NCBI RefSeq assembly: GCF_900094545.1
Contig: NZ_FMAH01000035.1
Span: forward strand, 1 to 64,000
DNA: 64,000 nt
Direction: 5' to 3'
Source: Martinezella miluonensis
GTDB taxonomy: Bacteria > Pseudomonadota > Alphaproteobacteria > Rhizobiales > Rhizobiaceae
Part shown: one piece after another, positions 41,665 through 54,064 of the stretch
Numbering within the stretch: the stretch's first letter is position 1
How the letters are laid out: each line of letters begins with the position of its first letter
Made by a program: the position numbers and the translations under genes
Notes under the pieces: model-generated
What the model was told of the DNA's origin: nothing
The model's input: only the letters and a program-made list of their open reading frames with translations
Database searches by the model: none

Positions 41665-42798
41665 TCACTGTACCGGCGGGCCGATATAGCGAGCGCGCGG
41701 CCGAATGAGCCTGCCGCTGGTCGCTTGCTCCATGGCATGCGCAAGCCAGCCCACCGTGCGCGCCAGCGCGAAGATGATCAGCGGCGCATCCTCCGGCAGA
41801 TGATAGGCATGGGTCATGGCCGTCAAGGCGAAATCAACATTGACGCGTTCCCCAACCAGCTGCTCGCCGACATCGCGAACCCTGGCGAAGAGCGGGGGCA
41901 GCGTGAAGCAGCCAAGCAACGCCTCGCCGCGGATATCGACATCGGGATAGAGCTGGTGACCGAAAGCGGGCAATGGCCGTCCTTCCGCGAGATAACTGCG
42001 GACCGCCTCATCCACCCCGATCGTAGCTGCCCGCGCGATCAGCGAGCGCACGCTCTGCCATGCGCCGCCATGCAGCGGACCCGTCAGCGCGGAAAGGCCG
42101 GACAAGGTGGCTGCTGACAATGTTGCTCCAGCTGATGCCGTGATCCGCGCAGTAAAGGTCGAGGCATTCAGCTCGTGGTCTGCAAGCAATACAAGGCTGC
42201 GGCGTATGAGGTCGCCCGCATCGGGGCGCTTCCAGGCAGCGGCAAGGCGTTGATGCAGCGACAGGTCCCATGCGCCAGGGGCCAAGGCTTCAGCCACCGT
42301 GGCGAACACGCTTTCGGCTTCGTTCTGCAAGGCCGGAAGCGAGCGCCCGAGTGATGGCAGATCGTTCGTTATGCGCTCCGCAAGGGCCGAGAACGCGGCA
42401 TTCAAGGAGGGAAGTCCTTGCTGAGCCTCGCTTTGTTCGAACCGTAGCGGCCGCTTCATGTCCCAAAGCAGCAGCGCGACATCCTCGAGCGCAGCGTTTT
42501 CGGCAAGCATTGCCGCATCCTTGCCGCGATAGAAAAGCCTGCCGTTCGAAACCGTCGATAGCGCCGACGGCAATACGGGATCGCCCCATTGAATGGCCTC
42601 GGCGGCCACCGCCTCGGTCTTGCGCCGGCCGGAATGGCGGGTGGCCAGCCGTTTCACGTCCTCGGCAAAATAGAGGCTGCGTCGCGTATCCGCCGGATCG
42701 GCCTTAGCGCGAATGCGTCCACGGCTGACATTGGCATAGAGCGTCTGTGATTTAGTTCCCAGCAGGTCCAGCGCCTGCTCTGCCGTTAGCCAGCTCAT
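41665..42798 (-). CDS. Citrate-synthase-like protein with N-terminal helix-turn-helix
   Basis: A 377-residue protein. The first 60 residues (LTAEQALDLLGTKSQTLYANVSRGRIRAK, YFAEDVKRLATRH) form a MerR-like DNA-binding element. The rest is a citrate synthase fold: LADHELNASTFTARI, LSALTGPLHGGAWQS, PLPAFGHQLYPDVDIRG and VNVDFALTAM with the likely catalytic Asp. The middle His region reads FGHQLYP rather than the usual FGHRVY, so enzyme activity is open. It is divergent from a second paralogue. Confidence 0.88.
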   Translation of the reverse strand: MSWLTAEQALDLLGTKSQTLYANVSRGRIRAKADPADTRRSLYFAEDVKRLATRHSGRRKTEAVAAEAIQWGDPVLPSALSTVSNGRLFYRGKDAAMLAENAALEDVALLLWDMKRPLRFEQSEAQQGLPSLNAAFSALAERITNDLPSLGRSLPALQNEAESVFATVAEALAPGAWDLSLHQRLAAAWKRPDAGDLIRRSLVLLADHELNASTFTARITASAGATLSAATLSGLSALTGPLHGGAWQSVRSLIARAATIGVDEAVRSYLAEGRPLPAFGHQLYPDVDIRGEALLGCFTLPPLFARVRDVGEQLVGERVNVDFALTAMTHAYHLPEDAPLIIFALARTVGWLAHAMEQATSGRLIRPRARYIGPPVQ

Positions 42799-42879
42799 CG
42801 CCCCTCATATTGATTAATTGCATCAAGATTGACGTCAATAGAAATAGGCACGATCTATTCGGATAGTCAAAGGAGAACA
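42799..42879. promoter_or_regulatory. Divergent promoter region of the citrate-synthase-like pair
   Basis: The 81 bases between the two start codons must hold both promoters. The region is AT-rich relative to the genes, with AGGAGA just before the plus-strand start. The helix-turn-helix of the leftward protein makes self-regulation here plausible, but no operator was identified. Confidence 0.5.
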
Positions 42880-43971
42880 ATGATGAAAAGTGGTCTTGAA
42901 GATGTCATCGCCGCAGAAACAAAGCTGTCCGACGTCGATGGCGCAGCCGGTCGTCTGATCATCCGCGGCGTGTCGTTGGATGATCTGGTCGCGACCAGCC
43001 GCTTCGAGGATGTTGCCGCACTGCTACTCGATGGCCTGTTCGACGAACATGTCGATGCCGCCTCCATCCGTGAGCAGCTCGGTGTGGCCCGCGCAGCGCT
43101 CTTCGCGCATGTGGAAGCTGCTGATGCCTCCCTGCTCGCTCTGCCGCCGGTGGATGCCGTGCGTGCCTTGCTGGCGCGCGTTGCAGACGGTGAGGATTTT
43201 GCTACCGCGATCCGCCTGATGGCGGCACCTGCCGTCTTCCTGCCGGCCGTGTTGCGACTGCAGAAGGATGAAGCGCCGATCAGGCCGGATGCGTCGCTCT
43301 CTCAATCGGCTGACATCCTGCGCATGTTGACGGGCCGTGTGCCGACGGCCGAGCAGACGGCAGGTCTCGACGCCTATCTGGTGACAATTTCCGATCACGG
43401 CCTCAACGCATCGACATTCGCCTCACGCGTCATCGCCTCGACCCACGCCGGCCTGACCTCCTCGGTGCTCGCGGCAATCAGCGCCCTCAAAGGTCCGCTC
43501 CATGGCGGCGCCCCCGGCCCGGTCCTCGATATGCTTGACGCTGTTGGCAGTCCCGAAAACGCCCGCGCATGGCTGTCACAGGCGCTCGATCACGGCGAAC
43601 GGTTGATGGGCTTCGGTCATCGCATCTATCGCGTCCGCGATCCGCGCGCCGATGCCCTGAAAACGGCATTGAAGCCGATCTTTGCGAGCGGACAGGCGGA
43701 TGCCGGACGCATCGCGCTGGCGGAAGCCATCGAGGCGGCAGCGCTCGCCTTGCTGAAGGAGCGCAAGCCGGATCGGCCCTTGGACGTCAATGTCGAATAC
43801 TACACCGCCCTGTTGCTCGACGCCCTCGGCTTCCCGCGCAACTCCTTTACTGGCGTCTTCGCGATTGGCCGCACGGTCGGCTGGATCGCCCATGCACGCG
43901 AGCAGACGCTCGACGGGCGCCTGATCCGCCCGCAGTCGCGTTATGTCGGCCCGCTGCCGAAGGCGGCATAG
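42880..43971 (+). CDS. Citrate synthase / methylcitrate synthase-like enzyme
   Basis: A 363-residue enzyme; ATG 42880 has AGGAGA at the right distance. Motifs: ISDHGLNASTFASRVIASTHAGLTSS, ISALKGPLHGGAPGPV, RLMGFGHRIYRVRDPRA (catalytic His and Arg) and DVNVEYYTALLLDALG, where the Asp expected in NVDF is Glu. The C-terminus GRTVGWIAHAREQ is standard. It is likely to condense an acyl-CoA with oxaloacetate; the exact substrate is not deducible. Confidence 0.9.
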   Translation: MMKSGLEDVIAAETKLSDVDGAAGRLIIRGVSLDDLVATSRFEDVAALLLDGLFDEHVDAASIREQLGVARAALFAHVEAADASLLALPPVDAVRALLARVADGEDFATAIRLMAAPAVFLPAVLRLQKDEAPIRPDASLSQSADILRMLTGRVPTAEQTAGLDAYLVTISDHGLNASTFASRVIASTHAGLTSSVLAAISALKGPLHGGAPGPVLDMLDAVGSPENARAWLSQALDHGERLMGFGHRIYRVRDPRADALKTALKPIFASGQADAGRIALAEAIEAAALALLKERKPDRPLDVNVEYYTALLLDALGFPRNSFTGVFAIGRTVGWIAHAREQTLDGRLIRPQSRYVGPLPKAA

Positions 43972-43994
43972 GCAGGTCTATCAACTGATGGAAC

Positions 43995-44870
43995 TCAAGC
44001 GGCCGCGGATTGGCGCGGCCGTATCATGCCCTCGCGGATGTGACGGGCAAGTTCCAGTGCCTGCGGCGTCGCATTTCCCTTCGGCAAATGCAGATTGATC
44101 GCAAAGACCGGCAGTTCGGGCAGGCCCTGCTCGACGGTGAGGATATCGAGATCGGATGGAACGGTGGAGGCGAGCCAGGCGGTGACAGCCAGATCCGTGC
44201 GTACCGTCGCCGTAGTTGCCTCGATATTGCCGTTCTCGAAGACCGTCCGCCAGCGCAAACCGTCCTTGCTGAGTGCCGCAAAGACCGATGTGCGGAAGGC
44301 ACAGGTATCGGCCACCATCGAGATCGGCAGGGGCACCTTGCGATGGGCGTTGCCCGCCTTCGCACCTACCCAGACAAGCCGTTCGACACTCAAGCATTCG
44401 CCCTGCGATGTGCCGTACGGTTGCTCCACCACGCAGAGGTCGATGGTTCCCTTTCCCAGCCCTTCAAGCAGCTCCGGCGATGAGGCGCAGATCAGCGAAA
44501 TCTCCACCTGCGGATGGCGTTCGGCATAGGATTTGAGTATCGGCGCCAGCGTCGCGCCGACAAGATCGTAGGGAACGCCAAGCCGGACGCCGCCGCGAAC
44601 GGTTCTTTCCGTCATGTCGTTCCAGATCTCATCATTCAACACCAGCAAGCGGCGGGCATTGCCGAGCAGTCGTTCGCCTGCCTCGGTCAGCCGCAATCCG
44701 CGTCTGTCACGCTCGAACAGGGCGCAGCCGAGCATGTCTTCCAGCCGCTTGATCTGCTGGCTGATGGCGCCTTGGGTCATATGCAGCATATTGGCGGCAA
44801 TTGTCATGCTGCCCTGGTCGGCAACGGCGACGAAGGTTCGGATCAAAGCGATGTCGAAATTTCGGATCAT
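43995..44870 (-). CDS. LysR-family transcriptional regulator
   Basis: A 291-residue regulator starting MIRNFDIALIRTFVAVADQGSMTIAANMLHMTQGAISQQIKRLEDMLG, the LysR winged helix (residues 1-62), with a periplasmic-binding-like effector domain following (RLGVPYDLVGATLAPILKSYAERHP). It is divergent from the LysE exporter gene, so it most likely controls that exporter in response to an amino acid or analogue. Confidence 0.93.
   Translation of the reverse strand: MIRNFDIALIRTFVAVADQGSMTIAANMLHMTQGAISQQIKRLEDMLGCALFERDRRGLRLTEAGERLLGNARRLLVLNDEIWNDMTERTVRGGVRLGVPYDLVGATLAPILKSYAERHPQVEISLICASSPELLEGLGKGTIDLCVVEQPYGTSQGECLSVERLVWVGAKAGNAHRKVPLPISMVADTCAFRTSVFAALSKDGLRWRTVFENGNIEATTATVRTDLAVTAWLASTVPSDLDILTVEQGLPELPVFAINLHLPKGNATPQALELARHIREGMIRPRQSAAA
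44000..44021. terminator. GC hairpin at the lysR end, between convergent genes
   Basis: CGGCCGCG and CGCGGCCG form a perfect 8-bp stem with a 6-base loop inside the last codons of lysR and 29 bases past the citrate-synthase stop. It probably limits read-through between the two convergent genes. No long T run is visible. Confidence 0.35.
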
Positions 44871-44969
44871 ATCGGCATTATAAATGCTAATGCCCCGATC
44901 CTTCAATATTCGATTTCATGATGCCAAAGCGCCGTCTATGCCTTTTCTCGATATGGAGAAAAGCTCGAT

Positions 44970-45569
44970 ATGACGATCGAATCCCTGCTGCCGCTAATCC
45001 TGTTCGCCCTGGTTTCGACGATTACACCGGGTGGTGCGACCACGCTTGCGACCGCATCTGGCGCTCATTTCGGCTTCCGCCGGTCCATACCGGTGATGGC
45101 CGGCTTTGCCTTTGGCTTGGGTTCCATGGCCGGTGCGGCGGCGGCAGGGCTTGGCGGCGTTTTGATGGCCTTGCCGATGCTGCAGATCGCCATGAAGACG
45201 GTGGGCTCCCTCTATCTGATCTGGCTCGCCGTTCGGATCGGCAGAAGCGGCCGGCCGCGTGAGGCCAGGCAAATGGCAAAGCCGACGGGCTTTTTTGCCG
45301 GCGTCTGGATGCTCTGGCACAATCCCAAGGGCTGGGCGATGACTATGGGCGCTGCACCCTCTTTTGCCGCGCTGGCGGATAGCCCGGCCAGACTTGCAAT
45401 CCTGCTTGGCGTGACCTTCTGCCTTATCGCCGCTTTCTCTTTGGCGGTTTGGTGCGTTCTTGGACAGATGCTCGGACATTTCTTGAAAACGGCATGGCAA
45501 TGGCGAGCGATCAATATCTCCCTCGCCTGCCTCCTCGTGATTTCAATCGCTCCGATGTGGTACGAATGA
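44970..45569 (+). CDS. LysE-family amino acid exporter
   Basis: A 199-residue membrane protein with about six TM segments. ILFALVSTITPGGATTLATASGAHFGFRRSIPVMAG is the conserved family start (STITPG), and GVWMLWHNPKGW near residue 105 is the typical middle motif. It would export an amino acid or related molecule. Located opposite the lysR gene. Confidence 0.92.
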   Translation: MTIESLLPLILFALVSTITPGGATTLATASGAHFGFRRSIPVMAGFAFGLGSMAGAAAAGLGGVLMALPMLQIAMKTVGSLYLIWLAVRIGRSGRPREARQMAKPTGFFAGVWMLWHNPKGWAMTMGAAPSFAALADSPARLAILLGVTFCLIAAFSLAVWCVLGQMLGHFLKTAWQWRAINISLACLLVISIAPMWYE

Positions 45570-45596
45570 AATCTGCTGCGTTGAGATCACTCCGGA

Positions 45597-47456
45597 TCAC
45601 GGCCGGCTGCGCCAGAGCCATACGGCCAAGGAACCGGCGCGGCCACGCAGGCTTGTTTCGATCGGGCCATCGAGGTGCCCCTCTTTGAAGGGAGCGCTGT
45701 CGCGACCCGCCGAAAGCAAGAGGTCGGCGCTGAAGGCAACCTCCACGTGATTACCCGCGGCAACCTCCATCAGACGACTGGCAACGTTGACCGTGTCACC
45801 GGTCGCAGTGATCTGTTGACGATCGCCACCGCCGAGCCTGGAGGCGACGATGGTGCCGAAATGAGCGCCGATCTTGAAACCGATGCGCGAGGTTATTCCC
45901 TGCGGCAATGCCGAGAGCCAGTCTCTCATCCGGTGAGCCAGGCGAACGCAACAATGCGCTGCATTGGCGGGATCGGTAGGCTTGGGGTGCGGCAGGCCGA
46001 AAAGGATCATGGCGCCATCGCCCATGAAGCTGGTAATGGCGCCGCCGGATGCGGTCACCTCTTCGTCGACGAGATTGTAGAAGCCGTTCAGCAGTTCGCG
46101 CACGGCGGTTGGGCCGATCGATTCGCTAAGGCCTGTGAAGCCGTTGATATCGATGAAGACGACGGCTGCCTCCTGATGCACCGGTTCTGCGAGAAGGCCG
46201 GGATCGCGGGCAAGATGTTCGGCAAGACCGGGCGCCTGGATACGCTGCAGAAGCTGGCTTTGTTCGGCGAAACGGGAGGCCCGTCTGCGGTCGAGCCAGA
46301 GCTGGATTGCGCCAAACAGCAGCGCCGGCGGCACGGTTGCCGCAATCGGGAGGGCGGCGCTTAGCCAAATTCCGTGCTTGAAGGCGCTGACGTTGACAGC
46401 AAGCCAAAGGAGGACGACGCCGAGCACCATGATCAGGCCTATGGTGCTGCGCCGCCATGAAACAAGGCCGACAACGGCAATCGGTAGCCCGATGGCAAAA
46501 TAGAGGTCGATGAAACGGACGTTGCGGTCGCGTATCAGGCTATCCCCTGCGATCAGATTCGTGATCGAGGTGGAGATGACCTCGACACCTGGTAAAACAG
46601 GATCGAAGGGCGTCTGAAAGACATCGCCGCCGCCGGTAACGGTGGCGCCAACAACGACGACATGATCCCTGATCGCGGCTTCCGGTAGCTGGCCATTCAG
46701 CGCTGCGCTGGCGCTGATGGTGCGGATCGTTCCGCGCGGGCCGTAGAACGTGAGCGGCATGAGATAGCCGGTATCAGTATAGACGGAGCGGTCGCCGATC
46801 TTGATATGATCGGAAATGACGGTCGTCTGCTCGCCGCTTGCGGCGGAAACGACGCGCAGCGAAAAGGATGGTTCGATCCGCTCACCACTGCGAAACAGCA
46901 TCGGAGCGAAACGCGGCGTGCCCGCCTTGTCGGTCTGCACATTGACAATGCCATAGCTTGCGGCATCAGCGAACCGCTGCTGCGGTTCGAGGAATTGCAG
47001 CGCGTTGGGCACTCGGGCGAGAGGCTCGTTGCTGTTGTCAACAACGCGCTGACGGCTTTCGGGAAAAATGCCGGCGGCGGCCAGCACAACCTTGGTCCGC
47101 TTGAGCGATTGTTCCAATGCCGCATCGCCGGCTTCGTCACCGGGATCGATCAGAAGCATGTCGAGTGCGATGGCTTTGGGTCCCAGAGCGGCGATGGCAT
47201 CGACAATCCTGGCAAGCGTAGCGCGCGGCAAGGGATAGTGCCCCGCCACACGCGACGTCTCATCGTCAATGGCGACGATCGTGACGAAATCGGGCGGTTG
47301 GCGGCTGCCGCCGAGCGCATTGCGGAGGTTCGTAAGCGTCGCCTCCGCGCCGTCGATAAAGGGAATGTCACCGCGCAGATGCGCAATACCGAGACCCAGG
47401 CCCCAGGCGGCAGTCAAAAGAAGCGCAATCAACGTTTGCAGCGATGGTCTGCGCAT
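45597..47456 (-). CDS. CHASE2-domain adenylate/guanylate cyclase
   Basis: A 619-residue signalling enzyme. One TM segment (LIALLLTAAWGLGLGIAHL), a CHASE2 sensor in the periplasm (about residues 35-320: VTIVAIDDETSRVAGHYPLPR; ALDMLLIDPGD; VVVVGATVTGGGDVFQTPFDPVLPGVEV), three TM segments near 325-405 and a class III cyclase domain from about 430 (AVVFIDINGFTGLSES; FMGDGAMILFG; TGDTVNVASRLM). The metal Asp residues are present. It likely turns an outside signal into cAMP or cGMP. It ends 28 bases from the LysE stop and follows a FecR-like gene. Confidence 0.94.
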   Translation of the reverse strand: MRRPSLQTLIALLLTAAWGLGLGIAHLRGDIPFIDGAEATLTNLRNALGGSRQPPDFVTIVAIDDETSRVAGHYPLPRATLARIVDAIAALGPKAIALDMLLIDPGDEAGDAALEQSLKRTKVVLAAAGIFPESRQRVVDNSNEPLARVPNALQFLEPQQRFADAASYGIVNVQTDKAGTPRFAPMLFRSGERIEPSFSLRVVSAASGEQTTVISDHIKIGDRSVYTDTGYLMPLTFYGPRGTIRTISASAALNGQLPEAAIRDHVVVVGATVTGGGDVFQTPFDPVLPGVEVISTSITNLIAGDSLIRDRNVRFIDLYFAIGLPIAVVGLVSWRRSTIGLIMVLGVVLLWLAVNVSAFKHGIWLSAALPIAATVPPALLFGAIQLWLDRRRASRFAEQSQLLQRIQAPGLAEHLARDPGLLAEPVHQEAAVVFIDINGFTGLSESIGPTAVRELLNGFYNLVDEEVTASGGAITSFMGDGAMILFGLPHPKPTDPANAAHCCVRLAHRMRDWLSALPQGITSRIGFKIGAHFGTIVASRLGGGDRQQITATGDTVNVASRLMEVAAGNHVEVAFSADLLLSAGRDSAPFKEGHLDGPIETSLRGRAGSLAVWLWRSRP

Positions 47457-47469
47457 AGGCGTCAGGATC

Positions 47470-48003
47470 TCACTGGCCGAGGCGTGCCATCAAGGCGTTT
47501 ATGCGCGACTGTCCCCATGCGTTGACATGCAAAGTGGAGCGGCTGCTATCCACATCGACACCTTGCCGTCGCCCGAGCGTAACACCCTGCCCGGTCGATA
47601 CCTTGTTTACCGCAACACGGCCGCGCAACACGAGCACCGACGTCGAGCCGCCCGTCACGTCGACTGCCCATCGCGTGCCGCGGACGGCAGCAATCGCCTG
47701 TGGCGTTACCACTTCGAATCCGCCCCGAACTCGGCTGCTGTCCACATCGACTAGGGCTGCCTTGCTATCGAGCACGATAGCATCGACCCGGCCATCCCGA
47801 TTTCGGTCAGCAAAGTGGAAATGCGCGCCGCGCTCGACGGTGATGCTAAGCCCGGGTTGGCAATTCAATGTCTGGCGTTTGGTACTGACGGTCGGCTGCA
47901 GCGGGCAACTCGCGACGGTTTGCGCGGAGGCTGTGCTGGCGCTGATGACACACAGGATGCCTGCCGTCAGCACCAGACTCCGAATATTGCTTGTGTGGAT
48001 CAT
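47470..48003 (-). CDS. Secreted FecR-domain protein
   Basis: A 177-residue protein with a signal peptide (SLVLTAGILCVISASTASA). The FecR domain includes LTIERGAHFHFADRNRDGRVDAIVLD-like features, VVTPQAIAAVRGTRWAVDV and VLVLRGRVAV with the usual beta structure, then VTLGRRQGVDV. It is 13 bases upstream of the CHASE2-cyclase gene in the same operon. It is likely to feed a periplasmic signal to the cyclase sensor. Confidence 0.88.
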   Translation of the reverse strand: MIHTSNIRSLVLTAGILCVISASTASAQTVASCPLQPTVSTKRQTLNCQPGLSITVERGAHFHFADRNRDGRVDAIVLDSKAALVDVDSSRVRGGFEVVTPQAIAAVRGTRWAVDVTGGSTSVLVLRGRVAVNKVSTGQGVTLGRRQGVDVDSSRSTLHVNAWGQSRINALMARLGQ

Positions 48004-48089
48004 GACTTTGGCCCCTCATCGCACGTAACTGGAGCCGCGAACGACGATTTCCAGCGACAGCATGCTCGATCCCTGGCCGCGATGATGCG

Positions 48090-49139
48090 TCATGAGCGGT
48101 TGATCTGCAAGTTGTCGTAGCCTTTGGCTTTGTAAAGCACGGCCGAAATCAGCCAGCTCAGCAGGAAGATGCCGACGACGGCGAAACCGAAATTGGCGAG
48201 ATTGTCGTTAAGTTCGCCGATGAAGCGCCAGAATCCGCCTTCGAGGCCGAGCTTGTCGGAGATCAACCCCAGCGCCTCGATGCCGCCGATGAAGATTGCA
48301 ACCAAGACTGAAGCGGCGGTGATCGTCAGATTGTACCAGAGCTTGCGCACAGGCTTTACGAAGGCCCAGCCATAGGCGCCGGTAATCAGAGTGCTGTCGA
48401 GCGTATCCATCAGCGACATGCCGGCGGTGAACAGCGCCGGGAAAACGAGGATGGTCCAGAAGGACATGCCCTGCGCAGCTTGAGCGGCGGAAATACCGAG
48501 GATCCCGATTTCCGTTGCTGTGTCGAAACCGAGGCCGAACAGGAAGCCGATCGGATACATGTGCCAAGAGCGGGTGACGACCTTGAACATGGGCCGGAAG
48601 ATACGGGCCAGAAAGCCGCCGCCGGCAAGCAGCGCATCGAGATCCTCGTCCGCGATCCTTTCGCCTCTCTGTGCCCGGCTGAAGGCGGACCACACGCTTC
48701 TGAGGACGAAGAGGTTGGCAATCCCGATCAGCAGCAGGAAGATCGCCGAAACCGTCGTGCCGATAACGCCGCCGATATCGTGGAAGGAATCGAGCTGACC
48801 TTGCATGGCCGCCGCGGTCGCCGCAATCAAGATCGAGGCGATCACGACGACCGAGGAATGGCCGAGCGAGAAGAAGAAGCCGACGGCATAAGGTTGCTTC
48901 CTTTCCTGAATGAGCTTGCGCACGACATTGTCGATCGCGGCGATATGATCGGCATCGAAAGCGTGACGAAGCCCGAACATATAGGCAAGCAGCGCAATGC
49001 CCATAAGCGATGGCCTGTCGCCGAAGGCGAGCCAGGCCCAGATCCACGCGCCAATATTGGAGGCGATCAGCAACGCGAAGGTGATGGCGATCTTGGCCCT
49101 CGATCTGACCGCGCGATCGTCAAATGGATTGAGGATCAT
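48090..49139 (-). CDS. Nickel/cobalt transporter, HoxN/NixA family
   Basis: A 349-residue permease of about eight TM segments. The metal-binding signature RHAFDADHIAAIDN near residue 60, GFFFSLGHSSVVV and LFGLGFDTATEIGIL are diagnostic of the NiCoT family. I start it at ATG 49139 (MILNPFDDRAV). It imports nickel or cobalt ions. The upstream region does not show a clear metal-dependent riboswitch. Confidence 0.94.
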   Translation of the reverse strand: MILNPFDDRAVRSRAKIAITFALLIASNIGAWIWAWLAFGDRPSLMGIALLAYMFGLRHAFDADHIAAIDNVVRKLIQERKQPYAVGFFFSLGHSSVVVIASILIAATAAAMQGQLDSFHDIGGVIGTTVSAIFLLLIGIANLFVLRSVWSAFSRAQRGERIADEDLDALLAGGGFLARIFRPMFKVVTRSWHMYPIGFLFGLGFDTATEIGILGISAAQAAQGMSFWTILVFPALFTAGMSLMDTLDSTLITGAYGWAFVKPVRKLWYNLTITAASVLVAIFIGGIEALGLISDKLGLEGGFWRFIGELNDNLANFGFAVVGIFLLSWLISAVLYKAKGYDNLQINRS

Positions 49140-49242
49140 ACTTCTGTTCCCATCATGCTTATTCTTAGCGTGCCATGGAAACGGAGGCGGCGCGACAGCC
49201 AAACGACGTAGATGCCGAAGCTTTTCGCATGTCGTCATGACG

Positions 49243-49270
49243 GGCAAACCCGGCGCGTATCGGGTTTGCC
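49243..49270. terminator. Terminator-like hairpin between rhodanese gene and nickel permease gene
   Basis: GGCAAACCCG and CGGGTTTGCC form a perfect 10-bp stem with an 8-base loop. It lies 10 bases past the rhodanese stop on the minus strand. The T content on that strand is low; on the plus strand TTGTCGTTT follows. Likely ends the rhodanese transcript. Confidence 0.65.
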
Positions 49271-49280
49271 TTGTCGTTTG

Positions 49281-49673
49281 CTAGCCAATTTCGAAGGGGT
49301 GGCCTTCATCCGCCCAACCGGTCATGCCGCCGATCATGACCTTGACGCGCTTGCCGAGCGTGCCCAGGCGCCAAGCTGCCTTGTCGGTGCCGTTGCAATG
49401 CGGCCCGGCGCAATAGACGACGAACAGCGTGTCTTCAGGCCATTCCGCCATCTTCCGGGCAGTCATCTTGCCATGCGGCAGATTGGTTGCGCCGGGAATA
49501 TGCCGCTCCTGGAACATGGCTGGGCCGCGAACATCGAGCAGGACGAAATCCACATTACCTGATGTCATGGCCTGGCGCACGTCGGAGCAATCGGTCTCGA
49601 GGCTAAGCCTCCGGGCATAGTGCTCAGCGACGAGGTTCGGGGCTGCTGCGGCGATTTCACTGACTAGGGACAT
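49281..49673 (-). CDS. Rhodanese-like sulfurtransferase
   Basis: A 130-residue single rhodanese domain. The start is ATG 49673 with GGAGCG upstream. It contains FVLLDVRGPAMFQERHIPGATNLPHG and the active-site loop VVYCAGPHCNG with the catalytic Cys, then VMIGGMTGWADEGHP. It is divergent from ftrA, a combination often seen, so FtrA probably controls it. Confidence 0.92.
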   Translation of the reverse strand: MSLVSEIAAAAPNLVAEHYARRLSLETDCSDVRQAMTSGNVDFVLLDVRGPAMFQERHIPGATNLPHGKMTARKMAEWPEDTLFVVYCAGPHCNGTDKAAWRLGTLGKRVKVMIGGMTGWADEGHPFEIG

Positions 49674-49758
49674 GGAACGCTCCTTGTTGGTTCGGTGCAT
49701 TCATGCCTGAGTGATCTCGCTGTTGAAATTGGCCGAAATGCCATATAACGTTAATATC

Positions 49759-53042
<3,284 letters not shown>

Positions 53043-53156
53043 AGGTCCAGTCCTGCCCGTTGGCGGGCATCAAAAATAAAAGCTCGCGGCTCTTTACATG
53101 AGGCTCTCGCCTATTCCAAGTCCTTTTAAGACCGGAACTCCGGGCAAGTTGTTGCT

Positions 53157-53927
53157 TCAGGCGAACTGCCGTTCGAATGCGGCATAAATGGCAAGGAAGT
53201 CCGCGGCTTTCAAGCTCTGGCCTCCGACAAGCACGCCGTTGACGTGAGGAACCTCCAGAAGGTCGCGCGCATTTGCGCCGCTGACCGATCCGCCATAGAG
53301 GATTCGCATGTTTGCGCCTTCCTTGCCGAAACGCTGGATGAGCTCGGCACGGATGAAGGCATGCGCCTCCTCGACGTTTTCCTGGGTCGGGACCACGCCG
53401 GTGCCGATCGCCCAGACCGGTTCGTAAGCAACCACCGTGGTCTGCGCCGTCGAGCCGTCCGGAATGGAGCCGATCAGCTCCCGCTTCAGCACGTCGAGCG
53501 TTTGGCCGCTGTTGCGCTCATAGGCAGTCTCGCCGATGCAGATGATGGCGATAAGCCCCGCATCATGCGCAGCCTGTGCCTTGGCACGCACCAGCATGTC
53601 GCTTTCCGCGTGATTCCTGCGGCGCTCGGAATGGCCGACGATGACGTGGGTGCCGAAGCAGTCGGCGATCATCTCCGCTGATATATCGCCGGTATGGGCG
53701 CCGCTGACCTGCTGATGGCAATCTTGCGCGCCGATGGCCAGCGGGCTGTCGTCGCAAAGCGCAGTCGCGACGTAGAGCAATGTGGCAGGGGGGCAGAGCA
53801 GCGTATCGATTTTTTCCGACAGCGGCGCTTTGACGCCATCCGCGATCGCCTTGATCTGGTCCAGGCTCGCACGCGTGCCGTTCATCTTCCAGTTTCCGGC
53901 CAGGAGTGGCCGTACGGTCTTCGTCAT
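53157..53927 (-). CDS. tpiA: Triosephosphate isomerase
   Basis: A 256-residue glycolytic enzyme. It has GNWKMNG at residues 11-17, the catalytic His in GHSERR, the catalytic Glu in [11 protein letters not shown] and the phosphate loop YGGSV. Complete. It is the first gene of the tpiA-secG-pyrG run on the minus strand, with 114 bases before secG. Confidence 0.97.
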   Translation of the reverse strand: MTKTVRPLLAGNWKMNGTRASLDQIKAIADGVKAPLSEKIDTLLCPPATLLYVATALCDDSPLAIGAQDCHQQVSGAHTGDISAEMIADCFGTHVIVGHSERRRNHAESDMLVRAKAQAAHDAGLIAIICIGETAYERNSGQTLDVLKRELIGSIPDGSTAQTTVVAYEPVWAIGTGVVPTQENVEEAHAFIRAELIQRFGKEGANMRILYGGSVSGANARDLLEVPHVNGVLVGGQSLKAADFLAIYAAFERQFA

Positions 53928-54064
53928 TCCGAGTGTCTCCCCCTTATTCCATCAGTCGGACTAACAAAAAGGAGGAGGAAAGGAAAGTTATCGAATGGGG
54001 CCAGAACCGGTTAAAATCGTTTGAAAAAATGCTTATCCGGAAAATAATCCGATGCCGGAGCATT

